36,673 nt of DNA from Candidatus Methanoperedens sp. (GTDB taxonomy: Archaea > Halobacteriota > Methanosarcinia > Methanosarcinales > Methanoperedenaceae), in assembly GCA_028717345.1 (NCBI GenBank), contig JAQUNZ010000020.1, forward strand, positions 1-36,673. Reading direction: 5' to 3'. Every line of letters begins with the position of its first letter. The stretch's first letter is position 1. Made by a program: the position numbers and the translations under genes. The notes under the pieces are model-generated. The model saw nothing but the letters and a program-made list of their open reading frames with translations, was not told the DNA's origin and ran no database searches. Shown here piece by piece: positions 1 through 7,728 of this stretch.

Positions 1-428
1 GTGCCTGAAACAACCAGTACCCTGTCCTCCTGCATAGTTGTTGTAGTTAAGCTGCTGCTTGAGTCACTTTTACCTTTTGAGATTATATGGACGTGAAAAT
101 CGTATTCTCCTTCCACAGCGCTTTTATCTACATGTATTTTGAACTTCGCAGTGCGCATCTCATTCCAGTCCTCTATATTGCCGATAACCACTGAATCGTC
201 AAGAACATGCACCGCTTTCTCAGTGGCGTTATTTGCGGGGACAAGCTTCACTACCGTATCGCTCATCCATGTACCGTAACCAGTGTTCTTGATCGGCACC
301 CATACAAAGACCGTATCGCCGGGAGACACAGGTTCATGCTCGGTCACAAGATATATTTTTGCTGCGGATACGCTCTGCAAGAAAAGCAGTGAAACCAGCA
401 AAACCATAATAAATTTTCTTAATTTCAT
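1..428 (-). CDS. Secreted CARDB/COG1361-like protein, C-terminus cut off by window edge
   Basis: Reading from the ATG at 428 toward base 1 gives 142 codons without a stop, so the gene runs off the window. The product begins with a signal peptide (MKLRKFIMVLLVSLLFLQSVSA) and continues as a beta-rich extracytoplasmic domain with phrases such as EPVSPGDTVFVWVPIKNTG, typical of CARDB/COG1361 S-layer-like domains. A GGAGGT ribosome binding site lies about 8 bases upstream, overlapping the end of the ABC ATPase gene at 443, so the two are co-transcribed. In archaea, COG1361 proteins often accompany MacB-like ABC exporters; the permease presumably lies beyond the edge. Function is inferred from context only; the substrate is unknown. 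Confidence 0.75.
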   Translation of the reverse strand, partial: MKLRKFIMVLLVSLLFLQSVSAAKIYLVTEHEPVSPGDTVFVWVPIKNTGYGTWMSDTVVKLVPANNATEKAVHVLDDSVVIGNIEDWNEMRTAKFKIHVDKSAVEGEYDFHVHIISKGKSDSSSSLTTTTMQEDRVLVVSG

Positions 429-442
429 ACATTTTACCTCCA

Positions 443-1111
443 TTATGCCGCATGTCTTCCGTCGATCATTCTCATGACCCTGTTGGCTCTTGCGGCGATT
501 TTTTCATCGTGAGTTATCATAACAATAGTAACGCCCTGAATGTTTAGATTTGAAAAAATATCCAGCACCTCTTTTCCGGCTTCCGTATCCAGATTACCTG
601 TCGGTTCATCTGCTAAAAGGAGAGCCGGACCTGTGGACAGGGCTCTTGCGATAGCTACTCTCTGGCTCTGACCGCCTGAAAGCTGTGAAGGGTAATGATG
701 GGCGCGGGCTGAAAGCCCCACAAGCTGCAGCAGTTCCTCTGATTTATCCCATATTTCTTCTTCTTCGAACTCATGTATCCTCATGGGAAGCTGGACATTT
801 TCAAGGGCTGTTAATGTCGGATAGAGGTTATGGTACTGGAACACGAACCCGATCCTTTTGCCCCTTATCCTTGAGAGTTCCATTTCGTTCAGGTTAGCGA
901 TATCCTGTCCTTCAAGGAGCACCCTGCCTTTTGTGGGGATATCCAGGCACCCTACCATGTTCATGGCTGTGGATTTACCGCTCCCGCTCGGTCCCATGAT
1001 CGCCAGGAATTCCCCTTGTTCTACCTTTAAGCTTAAACCCCGAAGAGCCTGGACCTCTACTTCACCTATATTATAGACTTTCCAGACATCCTCAAGTTCA
1101 ATTATATTCAT
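443..1111 (-). CDS. ABC transporter ATP-binding protein, MacB/LolD type
   Basis: A 222-residue ATPase with Walker A GPSGSGKS (about residues 40-47), ABC signature LSGGQSQRVAIARAL and Walker B LLLADEPTGNLD followed by the H-loop ITHD. This sequence style belongs to the MacB/LolD/FtsE group, which works with FtsX-like permeases in export or envelope-protein release rather than in uptake. It is the first gene of a minus-strand operon with the secreted protein downstream. A palindrome (1147-1167) lies where its transcription start is expected, so it probably shares regulation with the ccm operon. It is not CcmA by sequence: the DEPTGNLD Walker B and signature are of the MacB class. Confidence 0.9.
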   Translation of the reverse strand: MNIIELEDVWKVYNIGEVEVQALRGLSLKVEQGEFLAIMGPSGSGKSTAMNMVGCLDIPTKGRVLLEGQDIANLNEMELSRIRGKRIGFVFQYHNLYPTLTALENVQLPMRIHEFEEEEIWDKSEELLQLVGLSARAHHYPSQLSGGQSQRVAIARALSTGPALLLADEPTGNLDTEAGKEVLDIFSNLNIQGVTIVMITHDEKIAARANRVMRMIDGRHAA

Positions 1112-1146
1112 AAAAATTTTATTAAGGCAATATTATCCAGTTCTCA

Positions 1147-1167
1147 ACTTTACAGCCGATGTAAACT
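1147..1167. promoter_or_regulatory. Operator copy 1, ACTTTAC-N7-GTAAACT
   Basis: Inverted repeat with TTTAC and GTAAA half-sites separated by seven bases, flanked by A-C and C-T. The same architecture recurs at 2189-2209 and 9415-9435. A minus-strand TATA-like TTTAAATA (1188-1195) lies about 25-30 bases upstream, so the repeat should cover the transcription start of the ABC ATPase gene. The cognate regulator is not identified. Confidence 0.7.
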
Positions 1168-1187
1168 TAAATAATTTGCGGTTGTAA

Positions 1188-1195
1188 TATTTAAA
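1188..1195 (-). promoter_or_regulatory. Probable TATA box for the ABC ATPase operon
   Basis: Minus-strand TTTAAATA matches the archaeal TATA consensus. The predicted start, about 26 bases downstream, falls within operator copy 1. Leader length to the ATG at 1111 would be about 50 bases. Confidence 0.45.
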
Positions 1196-1288
1196 GTTTT
1201 AAGCTTTTTTTCTTGCTGATATTTAAAGCACAAACAGGATAAATATCGAAAGAAAATGAAATTACGTGATGATCAGGAGAAACTAACG

Positions 1289-1480
1289 ATGTCAATAATC
1301 GAATTAATGATATTGGTATTCCTGATAAATTTACCATTCGTGGTTATATTGAGAATATTTTCAGGGTTCGGGTGGAAGATCGTGCCATTGCTTATGTTAT
1401 CCTTTGCTGCAGGGCAATTCGCTGGTGGAAAGTTTAGAAGTTTGATAAGCACCAGATGGTCAGAAACCTTCCAAATTTAA
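1289..1480 (+). CDS. Small two-helix membrane protein
   Basis: A 63-residue hydrophobic protein, MSIIELMILVFLINLPFVV..., with two predicted membrane helices joined by a short loop (RIFSGFGWK) and a basic C-terminal tail. The start at 1289 is preferred over the in-frame ATG at 1256 because AGGAG lies 8 bases before it. I do not recognise a family. It precedes the Cys-rich small membrane protein at 1551 and is followed by about 70 bases with no gene. A TATA-like ATATTTAAA lies at about 1220, so it may have its own promoter. Confidence 0.6.
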   Translation: MSIIELMILVFLINLPFVVILRIFSGFGWKIVPLLMLSFAAGQFAGGKFRSLISTRWSETFQI

Positions 1481-1550
1481 AGCAAAAAGACCATAAATAG
1501 AGACTTTACATAACAGATAACATAATAAATTCAATACGGAGATAAAAAAA

Positions 1551-1754
1551 ATGGATTGTTGCGGATCAAGTAAACCCAAAGAGAACGATAAAGAGGCAAA
1601 AACTGGCAAGCTAAGCGGTGAAAATAATCCCCAGAAAGAGCAAGCCCATGCTGGCGGCGGTTGCTGCGGCGGTGGCGGAGCCAATGGTATGTGGCTGCAT
1701 TTAGTACTGATGATTATTCTAGTTATTGCAATATCGTACTTTACAAAAGGATGA
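1551..1754 (+). CDS. Small Cys-rich single-helix membrane protein
   Basis: A 67-residue protein with vicinal cysteines at the N-terminus (MDCCGSS) and a second pair in a glycine-rich stretch (GGGCCGGGG), followed by one C-terminal membrane helix (MWLHLVLMIILVIAISYFT). The long charged segment between the cysteine pairs is probably cytoplasmic. GGAGAT precedes the ATG. Vicinal cysteine pairs suggest binding of a soft metal such as copper, mercury or zinc, but this is inference. The Met-rich protein gene starts 4 bases after its stop, so the two are co-transcribed and probably act together. Confidence 0.7.
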   Translation: MDCCGSSKPKENDKEAKTGKLSGENNPQKEQAHAGGGCCGGGGANGMWLHLVLMIILVIAISYFTKG

Positions 1755-1758
1755 GACT

Positions 1759-2109
1759 ATGAAAAAGAAGACAATGTTAATAATCGGAATTCTCGGAATA
1801 ATCCTGATTTTAGGAGCTGCTGTGGCACTGGCGCAGAATGCAAGCAGCGAGAAAACAAAGGACGCGGAAAATCATGAATGTACTCCGGAGATGATGGAGG
1901 ATATGTCAAAAAATTGCCCTGAGCAGATGATGCAATCATCCGAATGCGAAAATATGATGGATGGTGAAATAGGCCACAGTGGAATGATGGAGGGCAGCAC
2001 TACTTCAGGCAATGCAGAAGCAGGTGAGGGAGAGCATTGCGGAGATATGGGATCCGACATGGATTCAATGATGGGCTCGAAAGATATTGACAAGAAAGGC
2101 ATGATGTAA
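1759..2109 (+). CDS. Secreted Met/His/Cys-rich acidic protein, possible metal binder
   Basis: A 116-residue protein with a signal peptide or membrane anchor (MKKKTMLIIGILGIILILGAAVALA) followed by a low-complexity, acidic region containing many methionines (EMMEDM, EQMMQS, NMMDG, GMMEG, DSMMGS, GMM), several histidines and four cysteines. Methionine motifs of this kind are known in periplasmic copper-handling proteins; copper binding here is inferred. The ATG at 1759 is chosen because AGGATGAG lies just upstream and the signal peptide then starts at residue 1. It lies 4 bases after the Cys-rich membrane protein and is followed by a T-rich hairpin and the ccmE promoter. Confidence 0.7.
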   Translation: MKKKTMLIIGILGIILILGAAVALAQNASSEKTKDAENHECTPEMMEDMSKNCPEQMMQSSECENMMDGEIGHSGMMEGSTTSGNAEAGEGEHCGDMGSDMDSMMGSKDIDKKGMM

Positions 2110-2110
2110 A

Positions 2111-2136
2111 TTTTCTTAAGAAAAACTCTTTTTTAA
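2111..2136 (+). terminator. Possible terminator after the Met-rich gene
   Basis: A perfect 14-base palindrome (TTTTCTTAAGAAAA) directly after the stop codon, followed by a run of T residues. The stem is AT-rich, so it may act mainly as an archaeal oligo-T terminator. Confidence 0.4.
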
Positions 2137-2188
2137 TTTGCATTCTTAAACCACAACCCACTTATAAAGGTAGATTCTTATTTGATTT

Positions 2189-2209
2189 AGTTTACACCTG
2201 TTGTAAAGT
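2189..2209. promoter_or_regulatory. Operator copy 2, AGTTTAC-N7-GTAAAGT, in the ccmE promoter
   Basis: Perfect 7-base arms separated by seven bases. A good TATA box (TTATAAA, 2162-2168) sits 21 bases upstream, so the repeat covers the predicted transcription start of the ccmE operon, the geometry expected of a repressor site. It is closely similar, read in reverse, to copy 1. Confidence 0.75.
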
Positions 2210-2243
2210 TGAGGTTGAATTAATGAAAATGAGAGGAACCTGA

Positions 2244-2654
2244 ATGAACAGAAAACTCAAAAACATGTTTGGTATCGGGATCGTGGCTGTATTATTAATT
2301 TATCTTGGTGCCCAGAGCTTCAGCAACGCACTCTCATTTTACTATGAAGTCGGTGAGTTTGTACAGAAGTCGGATTCATTGAACGGAAAAGTAGTGAACG
2401 TGAATGGCAGCATAGTAAAAGGTTCCACTATATGGGAACCTGAGAAAGCCAGGCTGACGTTCAAGCTTGCAGATAACAATGGCTCGATCACTGTGGTATC
2501 GAACGAGGGAATGCCAGGCAATTACAAAGAAGGCATCCCCGCGGTCGTTACAGGATTTTACATAAACAACACATTTCAAGCGACCCAGGTCGTCACGAAA
2601 TGCCCCTCAAAATATGGAGGAGACCTTGATCATGGAGACCATAACGAAACATAA
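2244..2654 (+). CDS. ccmE: Cytochrome c maturation heme chaperone CcmE, Cys-type
   Basis: A 136-residue protein with one N-terminal membrane anchor (about residues 8-26) and an OB-fold domain. The C-terminal segment has C120-P-S-K-Y124, the C-x3-Y heme-binding motif of CcmE variants found in archaea and Desulfovibrio, instead of the H-x3-Y of classical CcmE. The N-terminal half (VGEFVQKSDSLNGKVVNVNGSI) matches the CcmE pattern. GAGG lies 8 bases before the ATG. It starts the operon with ccmF and the ccmH-like gene. It should hold heme covalently outside the membrane for transfer to CcmF and apocytochrome c. A His/Asp-rich tail (GDLDHGDHNET) ends the protein. Confidence 0.9.
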   Translation: MNRKLKNMFGIGIVAVLLIYLGAQSFSNALSFYYEVGEFVQKSDSLNGKVVNVNGSIVKGSTIWEPEKARLTFKLADNNGSITVVSNEGMPGNYKEGIPAVVTGFYINNTFQATQVVTKCPSKYGGDLDHGDHNET

Positions 2655-2666
2655 AGGAGAATTTTC

Positions 2667-4664
2667 ATGGAATTAGGAGAAACGATATTAACAATCGCTC
2701 TGTTATTGACCGTTTATGCGCTCGCAGCGCACATAATCGGGATATGGAAAAAGAAAAACGAGCTCTTCGACAGCGGAAGGATAGCAATTATCGGCATCGC
2801 CATTCTGACCACTATCGCTTCAATATGGCTTTTCAATCTTTTCATCACCCGCAATTTCCAGTATGAATATGTTGCGATATATAGCAGCCTTGACCTGTCC
2901 ATGGTATATACCATCTCCGCATTCTGGGCAGGCGCTGACGGGTCGCTTCTGCTCTGGGCATGGCTGATATCCATTTATATTGCAGTGATCGCAGCGCGGG
3001 GAAAATCCTATGACAACCTGATAAAGCATGCGATGCCCGTAATTCTCGTCACTCTTGCTTATTTCTTCTATATGCTTCTCACAGAATCCCGTCCTGTCAG
3101 GATGCTTGATTTCATGCCAGCTGACGGGAACGGGCTAAATCCACTGCTTCAGGACCCTGGAATGCTGTTCCATCCCACCACGCTTTTCTGGGGTTATGCC
3201 GGGGTAATAATCCCATTCGCCCTTATGGTCGCCGGCATTTACCTTTCAGACGATACATGGATATACCGCGCGCGACGCTGGGCGCTATGGGCATGGCTTG
3301 GGCTGGCTCTGGGCAATATGTTCGGCAGCTACTGGGCATATACGGTACTGAACTGGGGCGGCTTCTGGGGCTGGGACCCTGTGGAGAACGCCTCATTCCT
3401 TCCCTGGCTCACAATGACCGCATTCTACCACAGCACCATGATACAGGAACGAAAAGGTGGCATGAAGTTCTGGAATATACTGCTCATACTTTTCACCTGG
3501 GAACTCACGGTCTATGGGACACTGCTCACCCGCAGCGGGATAATCGCCTCAGTCCATACTTTCGGTCAGTCGGTAACTGCGCCGTATTATATCAATTACA
3601 TGGCAGTAGTGCTTGCTGCAACTCTCATACTCGTAGTATGGAAGTACAAATCGATCCAGAGCAAAAAGGTCTTTGAGTCCTTTGTATCGCGGGAAGCAAG
3701 TTTCCTATATAATAACTGGATATTCATGGCTGCTACTGCATCCGTGCTGTGGGGAACCACATATCCCCTTCTTTCGGAAGCCTTCCGCGGCTACAAGGTC
3801 ATGGTAGGTCCGAGTTTCTATAACCAGGTAAATGTCCCGCTTGGCATAGCGCTCCTGTTCCTTATGGCGATATGTCCCCTAATTGCCTGGAGGAAAGCCT
3901 CGGTTCCCCATCTTAAGAGGAACTTTACCAGACCATTGGCAGTAGCATTAATTGCCATAGTCATCGCCTTTGCGGTCGGCATCCGGGATTTCTATGCTCT
4001 TGTTGCTGTTGCAGGCACAGTACTAGTCACATCCACCCATTTTATGGATGTTTCAAGGATCGTGAATAAACAGAAAAAGCTTGAGGATGCAGGAGCCCTG
4101 AAGAATATCGGAAGGGCGTTCTGGAATAACCGCAGGACTTTTGGCGGATACATGTGCCATATTGCAATTCTCATGATCATCGTAGCCGCAGCCGGGGCTG
4201 TGGTGTATGAGCAGGCGCAGACCTTCAATATGAGGATCGGTGGCACATACAGCGTCGGCGATTATGACTTCAAGCTTACGAGCATTGACGAGTATGCCAA
4301 AGGCAATAAAGATGTCCAGGCTGCTTATTTTGATGTTTATAAGAACGGTCAGAAGGTATTGACAAAAGGTGAAGCGCGCATGTACCATTATGTGAAACAG
4401 GAAAGTACAAATGTCAAACCCATGGCTTATACTGTGGGCATAGACGACCTGTATTTCTCAGCCCAGGCTATCACTGCTGACAGCGCTACAGTCAAGATCA
4501 AGGTAATGCCCTGGATGTTCCTGATGTGGATAGGGGGGTTCTACGTGCTCATAGCAGGGATCCTGATATGCGTATCGACAGTTGTGCCCATAAGACAGAA
4601 GAGAGCATTCGATGATATAAATATAAATCAAAACAATAAAATAATTGCCGAGGAGAGTATATGA
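2667..4664 (+). CDS. ccmF: Cytochrome c heme lyase CcmF
   Basis: A 665-residue multi-spanning membrane protein, about the usual length. It contains FWAGADGSLLLWAW (about residues 86-99), LQDPGMLFHP and the tryptophan-rich WGGFWGWDPVENA (230-242), the WWD heme-handling signature of the CcmC/CcmF family. A large extracytoplasmic domain lies near residues 520-600 before the last membrane helix. CcmF receives heme from CcmE and attaches it to CxxCH motifs of apocytochromes on the outer side of the membrane. GGAGA precedes the ATG; the stop overlaps the next ATG (ATGA), so the ccmH-like gene is translationally coupled. No CcmA, B, C or D is visible in this window. Confidence 0.95.
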   Translation: MELGETILTIALLLTVYALAAHIIGIWKKKNELFDSGRIAIIGIAILTTIASIWLFNLFITRNFQYEYVAIYSSLDLSMVYTISAFWAGADGSLLLWAWLISIYIAVIAARGKSYDNLIKHAMPVILVTLAYFFYMLLTESRPVRMLDFMPADGNGLNPLLQDPGMLFHPTTLFWGYAGVIIPFALMVAGIYLSDDTWIYRARRWALWAWLGLALGNMFGSYWAYTVLNWGGFWGWDPVENASFLPWLTMTAFYHSTMIQERKGGMKFWNILLILFTWELTVYGTLLTRSGIIASVHTFGQSVTAPYYINYMAVVLAATLILVVWKYKSIQSKKVFESFVSREASFLYNNWIFMAATASVLWGTTYPLLSEAFRGYKVMVGPSFYNQVNVPLGIALLFLMAICPLIAWRKASVPHLKRNFTRPLAVALIAIVIAFAVGIRDFYALVAVAGTVLVTSTHFMDVSRIVNKQKKLEDAGALKNIGRAFWNNRRTFGGYMCHIAILMIIVAAAGAVVYEQAQTFNMRIGGTYSVGDYDFKLTSIDEYAKGNKDVQAAYFDVYKNGQKVLTKGEARMYHYVKQESTNVKPMAYTVGIDDLYFSAQAITADSATVKIKVMPWMFLMWIGGFYVLIAGILICVSTVVPIRQKRAFDDININQNNKIIAEESI

Positions 4665-5083
4665 AAAATAAACTAGTTGCGATCTGGTTCTTCCTGCTTG
4701 TATTTACTGTGCCTGTACTGGCTGTTACCGAGGAAGAAATAACTTCAAACCTGAACTGCCCTGACCAGGGAGGATGTATCATGATAGTGGTTGATTGCAC
4801 CTGCCCTAGTTCGCTTGAAATAAAGGATAAGGTAAGGGCAATGCTTGACCAGGGTTTTTCTGAAAAAAAGATATATGATAAACTGACGGCAGAATATGGA
4901 AAAGAGGTTCTTGCAACGCCGCCCAAAGAAGGATTTGACTGGATAGTATGGCTTGCCCTGCCTGCCGGATTAATAGTGGGCGGTGTTGTGGTCTATAAGA
5001 TCAGCAGGAAGAGAATGGATGAGAACGAGGAATTTGAATTAGAATATGAAAAATTCTTGCAGGAGAGAGAAAAACATGAATAA
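4661..5083 (+). CDS. ccmH: CcmH-like thiol protein
   Basis: A 140-residue protein with signal peptide (MKNKLVAIWFFLLVFTVPVLA), a short helical domain and one C-terminal membrane helix (about residues 93-111), the layout of CcmH/CcmL. Instead of the bacterial LRCxxC motif it has C33, C39, C46 and C48 (LNCPDQGGC...DCTC), resembling archaeal CcmH variants with two cysteine clusters. It probably keeps apocytochrome CxxCH thiols reduced for CcmF. It overlaps ccmF by 4 bases and the next gene by 8. System I* of Desulfovibrio, which also uses Cys-type CcmE, is described as lacking CcmH, so its presence here is notable. Confidence 0.8.
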   Translation: MKNKLVAIWFFLLVFTVPVLAVTEEEITSNLNCPDQGGCIMIVVDCTCPSSLEIKDKVRAMLDQGFSEKKIYDKLTAEYGKEVLATPPKEGFDWIVWLALPAGLIVGGVVVYKISRKRMDENEEFELEYEKFLQEREKHE

Positions 5084-6725
5084 AATATTTTCAATATTTC
5101 TGATAATGGTAATTTTCGCAAATGCCGCTTCAGCGGCAGAGATCAGCGGCAATGCGGCATCCCTCGGGAAAAAGCTTGCCGACCAGAAAGTAACACTGAG
5201 CAGTGTTAAAAGTACGCAGAGCCAGGAAGGAGGCACAGTATATAATTTTACACAACTTTCGGAAACATCGACAGATCAGAACGGTGATTATGCCTTTAGC
5301 AATATTAACGATGGCATGTATCGCATCAATGTGACCTACAACGGCATAACATACGGGGAGAATACAGGTGTTAAGGGGAAAACAGTTGTTGATTTCAATC
5401 TCTCGGAAAATATCGGGGGATACGTACTGAAAGTCAATAATACTCTTGCTGATATTCCTATCCGCCTCATGGATGCAGCCGGGATCGAGGTAATGAGCAC
5501 ATTTACAAATAAAAGCGGGAAGTATTCGTTCAACAGGATCAATGCCGGAAAGAGTTACATTGTCGAAGCTACATATGCAGATGTTCCGTACACGAAACAT
5601 GTCAACGCATCAGAAAATGCTGATTTCATAGTGTATGAATCAACAAAAGAAGGAAACGCGCTTAGCGTTAATGTTGACCACATTATCCTGTCTCAGGCAT
5701 CGAACGGGATAAAAGTGGAAGAATACGTTGTATTCATGAATACCGGCGATAAGGTTTTCTTCAGTAAAGACAGGGCGTTTGTGGGCATTTCCACACCAGA
5801 AGGTATAACCAGGTTTACGACCGATGCGATGGAGTGCTGCCTGCAAAGAGAGAAAGATTCAGCCTGGATAGACCCGATGAACCCTATCCTGCCAGGGGAA
5901 ACATATACAGCCCAGATATCATATGTTTTCAATCCAGAATCCTCGAAGAACCTGTTTTCCAAAGCTATGATCTACAACACCTCATACATGACGGTGCTAT
6001 CTGACAAAAAGAACGGTTTCAGTATCGATAGCCAGTTTGCCAAGAAGGAAACAGTTCCGAACGAAGGGAAAGAATTCGAAGTCTTAAGCTTCATGAGCGT
6101 TCCAAAAGACCAGAGACTGGATATCCAGATAACAGGGTATGTCCCGTCAAAAACAGGAAGCTCTGAAGATTTTAATTATCTTATACCTGTGGTGGCGTTA
6201 ATATTGATCGGAGCAGTATCATATCCGTTGCTTAAAAACAAGATCGGCAAAAAGCAAAAAAGACGTTTTATTAAAAAAACGCCTGTGACGAATGTATCTG
6301 TGGACGAGCCGCATGAACCAGTCGAAACAATTTCACAGCCCGATGTTGCTACAGAGATTGCCGCTGCCGGGAAAGACATAACTGAAATGTCATTCGACGA
6401 GCTGCTGGAGCAAAAGAATGCTGCGTTCGAATCAATTCTGGCTCTTGAAAATAAATTCAACGCAGGAGAGCTTACAGAAAAAGAGTACAAGGAGCATAAA
6501 AAAGAATACAAAGAAAATGCAACGCTCGTTATGAAACAGTTAAAAGAAGCAGCGTTAAACCTTGATCTTGGTCAGCCTGTGCCAGTACTTGAAAAAATGA
6601 TAGCGCACATAGGCGACATAGATATTCTGGAAGAGCTGCTGGAACGGGAAAAAGAAGGAGAGAACAGGGTAGAATTAAAAGAGGCTGTTGAACAGAGGAT
6701 AGATGATATCGAACGCAATGAATAA
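5076..6725 (+). CDS. Secreted, membrane-anchored protein with carboxypeptidase-like repeats and AMECCL domain
   Basis: A 549-residue protein with signal peptide (MNKIFSIFLIMVIFANAASA), two carboxypeptidase-regulatory-like Ig repeats (about 21-110 and 110-185; TDQNGDYAFSNINDGMYRI and NKSGKYSFNRINAGKSYIV), a third domain (about 190-360) with the motif DAMECCLQ and PGETY, one membrane helix (about 370-390) and a cytoplasmic, highly charged coiled-coil tail. The start at 5076 follows GGAGAGAG and overlaps the ccmH stop by 8 bases. The AMECCL domain is clearly homologous to that of the next gene. Its position in the ccm operon suggests a part in extracytoplasmic cytochrome or metal handling; the function is unknown. 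Confidence 0.8.
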   Translation: MNKIFSIFLIMVIFANAASAAEISGNAASLGKKLADQKVTLSSVKSTQSQEGGTVYNFTQLSETSTDQNGDYAFSNINDGMYRINVTYNGITYGENTGVKGKTVVDFNLSENIGGYVLKVNNTLADIPIRLMDAAGIEVMSTFTNKSGKYSFNRINAGKSYIVEATYADVPYTKHVNASENADFIVYESTKEGNALSVNVDHIILSQASNGIKVEEYVVFMNTGDKVFFSKDRAFVGISTPEGITRFTTDAMECCLQREKDSAWIDPMNPILPGETYTAQISYVFNPESSKNLFSKAMIYNTSYMTVLSDKKNGFSIDSQFAKKETVPNEGKEFEVLSFMSVPKDQRLDIQITGYVPSKTGSSEDFNYLIPVVALILIGAVSYPLLKNKIGKKQKRRFIKKTPVTNVSVDEPHEPVETISQPDVATEIAAAGKDITEMSFDELLEQKNAAFESILALENKFNAGELTEKEYKEHKKEYKENATLVMKQLKEAALNLDLGQPVPVLEKMIAHIGDIDILEELLEREKEGENRVELKEAVEQRIDDIERNE

Positions 6726-6733
6726 ATATGGGT

Positions 6734-6817
6734 GAGATTGCGGGGAAACCCGCTTCTCTGTTCAAAACGTCTCCCGATGATGAGGAAAAAAAATATAGAA
6801 CCTTTTTCAAAGGGTTC
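6734..6817 (+). other. Two hairpins in the leader of the second AMECCL gene
   Basis: A hairpin with stem GCGGG/CCCGC closed by a GAAA tetraloop (6740-6753), extended by GAGA/TCTC pairing (6734-6758), is followed by a second hairpin GAACC-TTT/AAA-GGTTC with one bulged G (6798-6817). Both lie between the stop of the upstream gene and the GGAGG of the next. They may be a structured leader, or part of a dispersed element. Confidence 0.4.
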
Positions 6818-6835
6818 ATCAAACCTGGAGGAAAA

Positions 6836-7726
6836 GTGATAATCGCTTCGAGGATATCCATTTCAATGTTCATAGTATTTTTTTATTTCACAGGAATAGC
6901 CTCTGCACAGACCGATGAGAATAATTCAATTAGTGGACACGACCTGACCAATAAGAGCTACGATATAAAAGTCGCTCTCGACCATATTTTCATATCAAAG
7001 AAAAACAATTCTCTTGAGATATCTGAGACAGTTGTATTCAGGAATGAAGGTCAGGAGATATATTACAGCAAGGATAACCATACATTCTTTGCCATATCAA
7101 CTCCGCCTGATGCAAAAAATCTGAAAACCCAGGCAATGGAATGCTGCCTGGTACAGGAAGAAGGAATCGTTTATATGGACCCTATGCAGTCCATCAAGCC
7201 CGGGGAAACCTTCGAGATGCAGATATCCTATACAATAATTCCTCAGGGTAAAGAATATGTCTTCAATAAGAGCTCAATATACAATACAACTTCCCTGTCA
7301 ATGTTCGTTGATAAAAAAAGTGGGATGAGCCTGGAAGGGTCATATGATGCTATCACACTTTCAGGAATTGAATACAATGTTGCCGCTTTTAATGATCTCA
7401 GGGCAGGAGAGAGAGCCAGTATTCCAGTTAAAATGACGCAGGAGACAGGTTATCTGTATATGGGAATTGGATTATTCTTTTTATTTTCAACAGGTTTAGT
7501 TTATCTTTTCAGGGGAAAGATCAAAAGGGAAAGAACAAAAGAGCATACGCTGGAAGAACTTGAACTTGAGAAAATAAAGATATTCCAGACCATTTATGGA
7601 TTTGAAAAACATGCAGAACCTGAAAGGTCTGAAGAGTACAGGAAATTGATGGAAGAATACAGGCAGAAGGCAATCCAGATTTTTATTAAAATAGATAACT
7701 TAAAAGATAAAGGTCAGAAGGAGTAA
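6836..7726 (+). CDS. Secreted, membrane-anchored AMECCL-domain protein, paralogue of upstream gene
   Basis: A 296-residue protein starting at a GTG preceded by a strong GGAGG. This start gives a clean signal peptide (IIASRISISMFIVFFYFTGIASAQ); the in-frame ATG at 6728 would add 36 polar residues and has no good ribosome site. The extracytoplasmic domain (about 45-190) aligns with the third domain of the preceding protein: DHIFIS, VVFRNEGQ, AISTPP, QAMECCL, MDPMQSIKPGETFEMQISY, YNTTSLSMFVDKKSG. A membrane helix (near residues 207-225) and a charged coiled-coil tail follow. It lacks the Ig repeats of its neighbour. Function unknown; two adjacent cysteines in a conserved motif suggest a redox or metal role. 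Confidence 0.8.
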   Translation: MIIASRISISMFIVFFYFTGIASAQTDENNSISGHDLTNKSYDIKVALDHIFISKKNNSLEISETVVFRNEGQEIYYSKDNHTFFAISTPPDAKNLKTQAMECCLVQEEGIVYMDPMQSIKPGETFEMQISYTIIPQGKEYVFNKSSIYNTTSLSMFVDKKSGMSLEGSYDAITLSGIEYNVAAFNDLRAGERASIPVKMTQETGYLYMGIGLFFLFSTGLVYLFRGKIKRERTKEHTLEELELEKIKIFQTIYGFEKHAEPERSEEYRKLMEEYRQKAIQIFIKIDNLKDKGQKE

Positions 7727-7728
7727 TA

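Noticed and set aside
207-477. Short plus-strand frames over the first 480 bases
   Set aside because: They lie opposite the minus-strand secreted protein and ABC ATPase, which have signal peptide, motifs and a ribosome site; the plus frames have none.
443-1111. ABC ATPase as CcmA (heme exporter of the ccm system)
   Set aside because: The signature and Walker B (LSGGQSQRV, LLLADEPTGNLD) and the adjacent CARDB-like protein indicate the MacB/LolD group.
6728-6835. In-frame ATG at 6728 as start of the second AMECCL gene
   Set aside because: It would place 36 polar residues before a clear signal peptide, has no ribosome binding site, and the stretch folds as hairpins. GTG at 6836 with GGAGG fits better.
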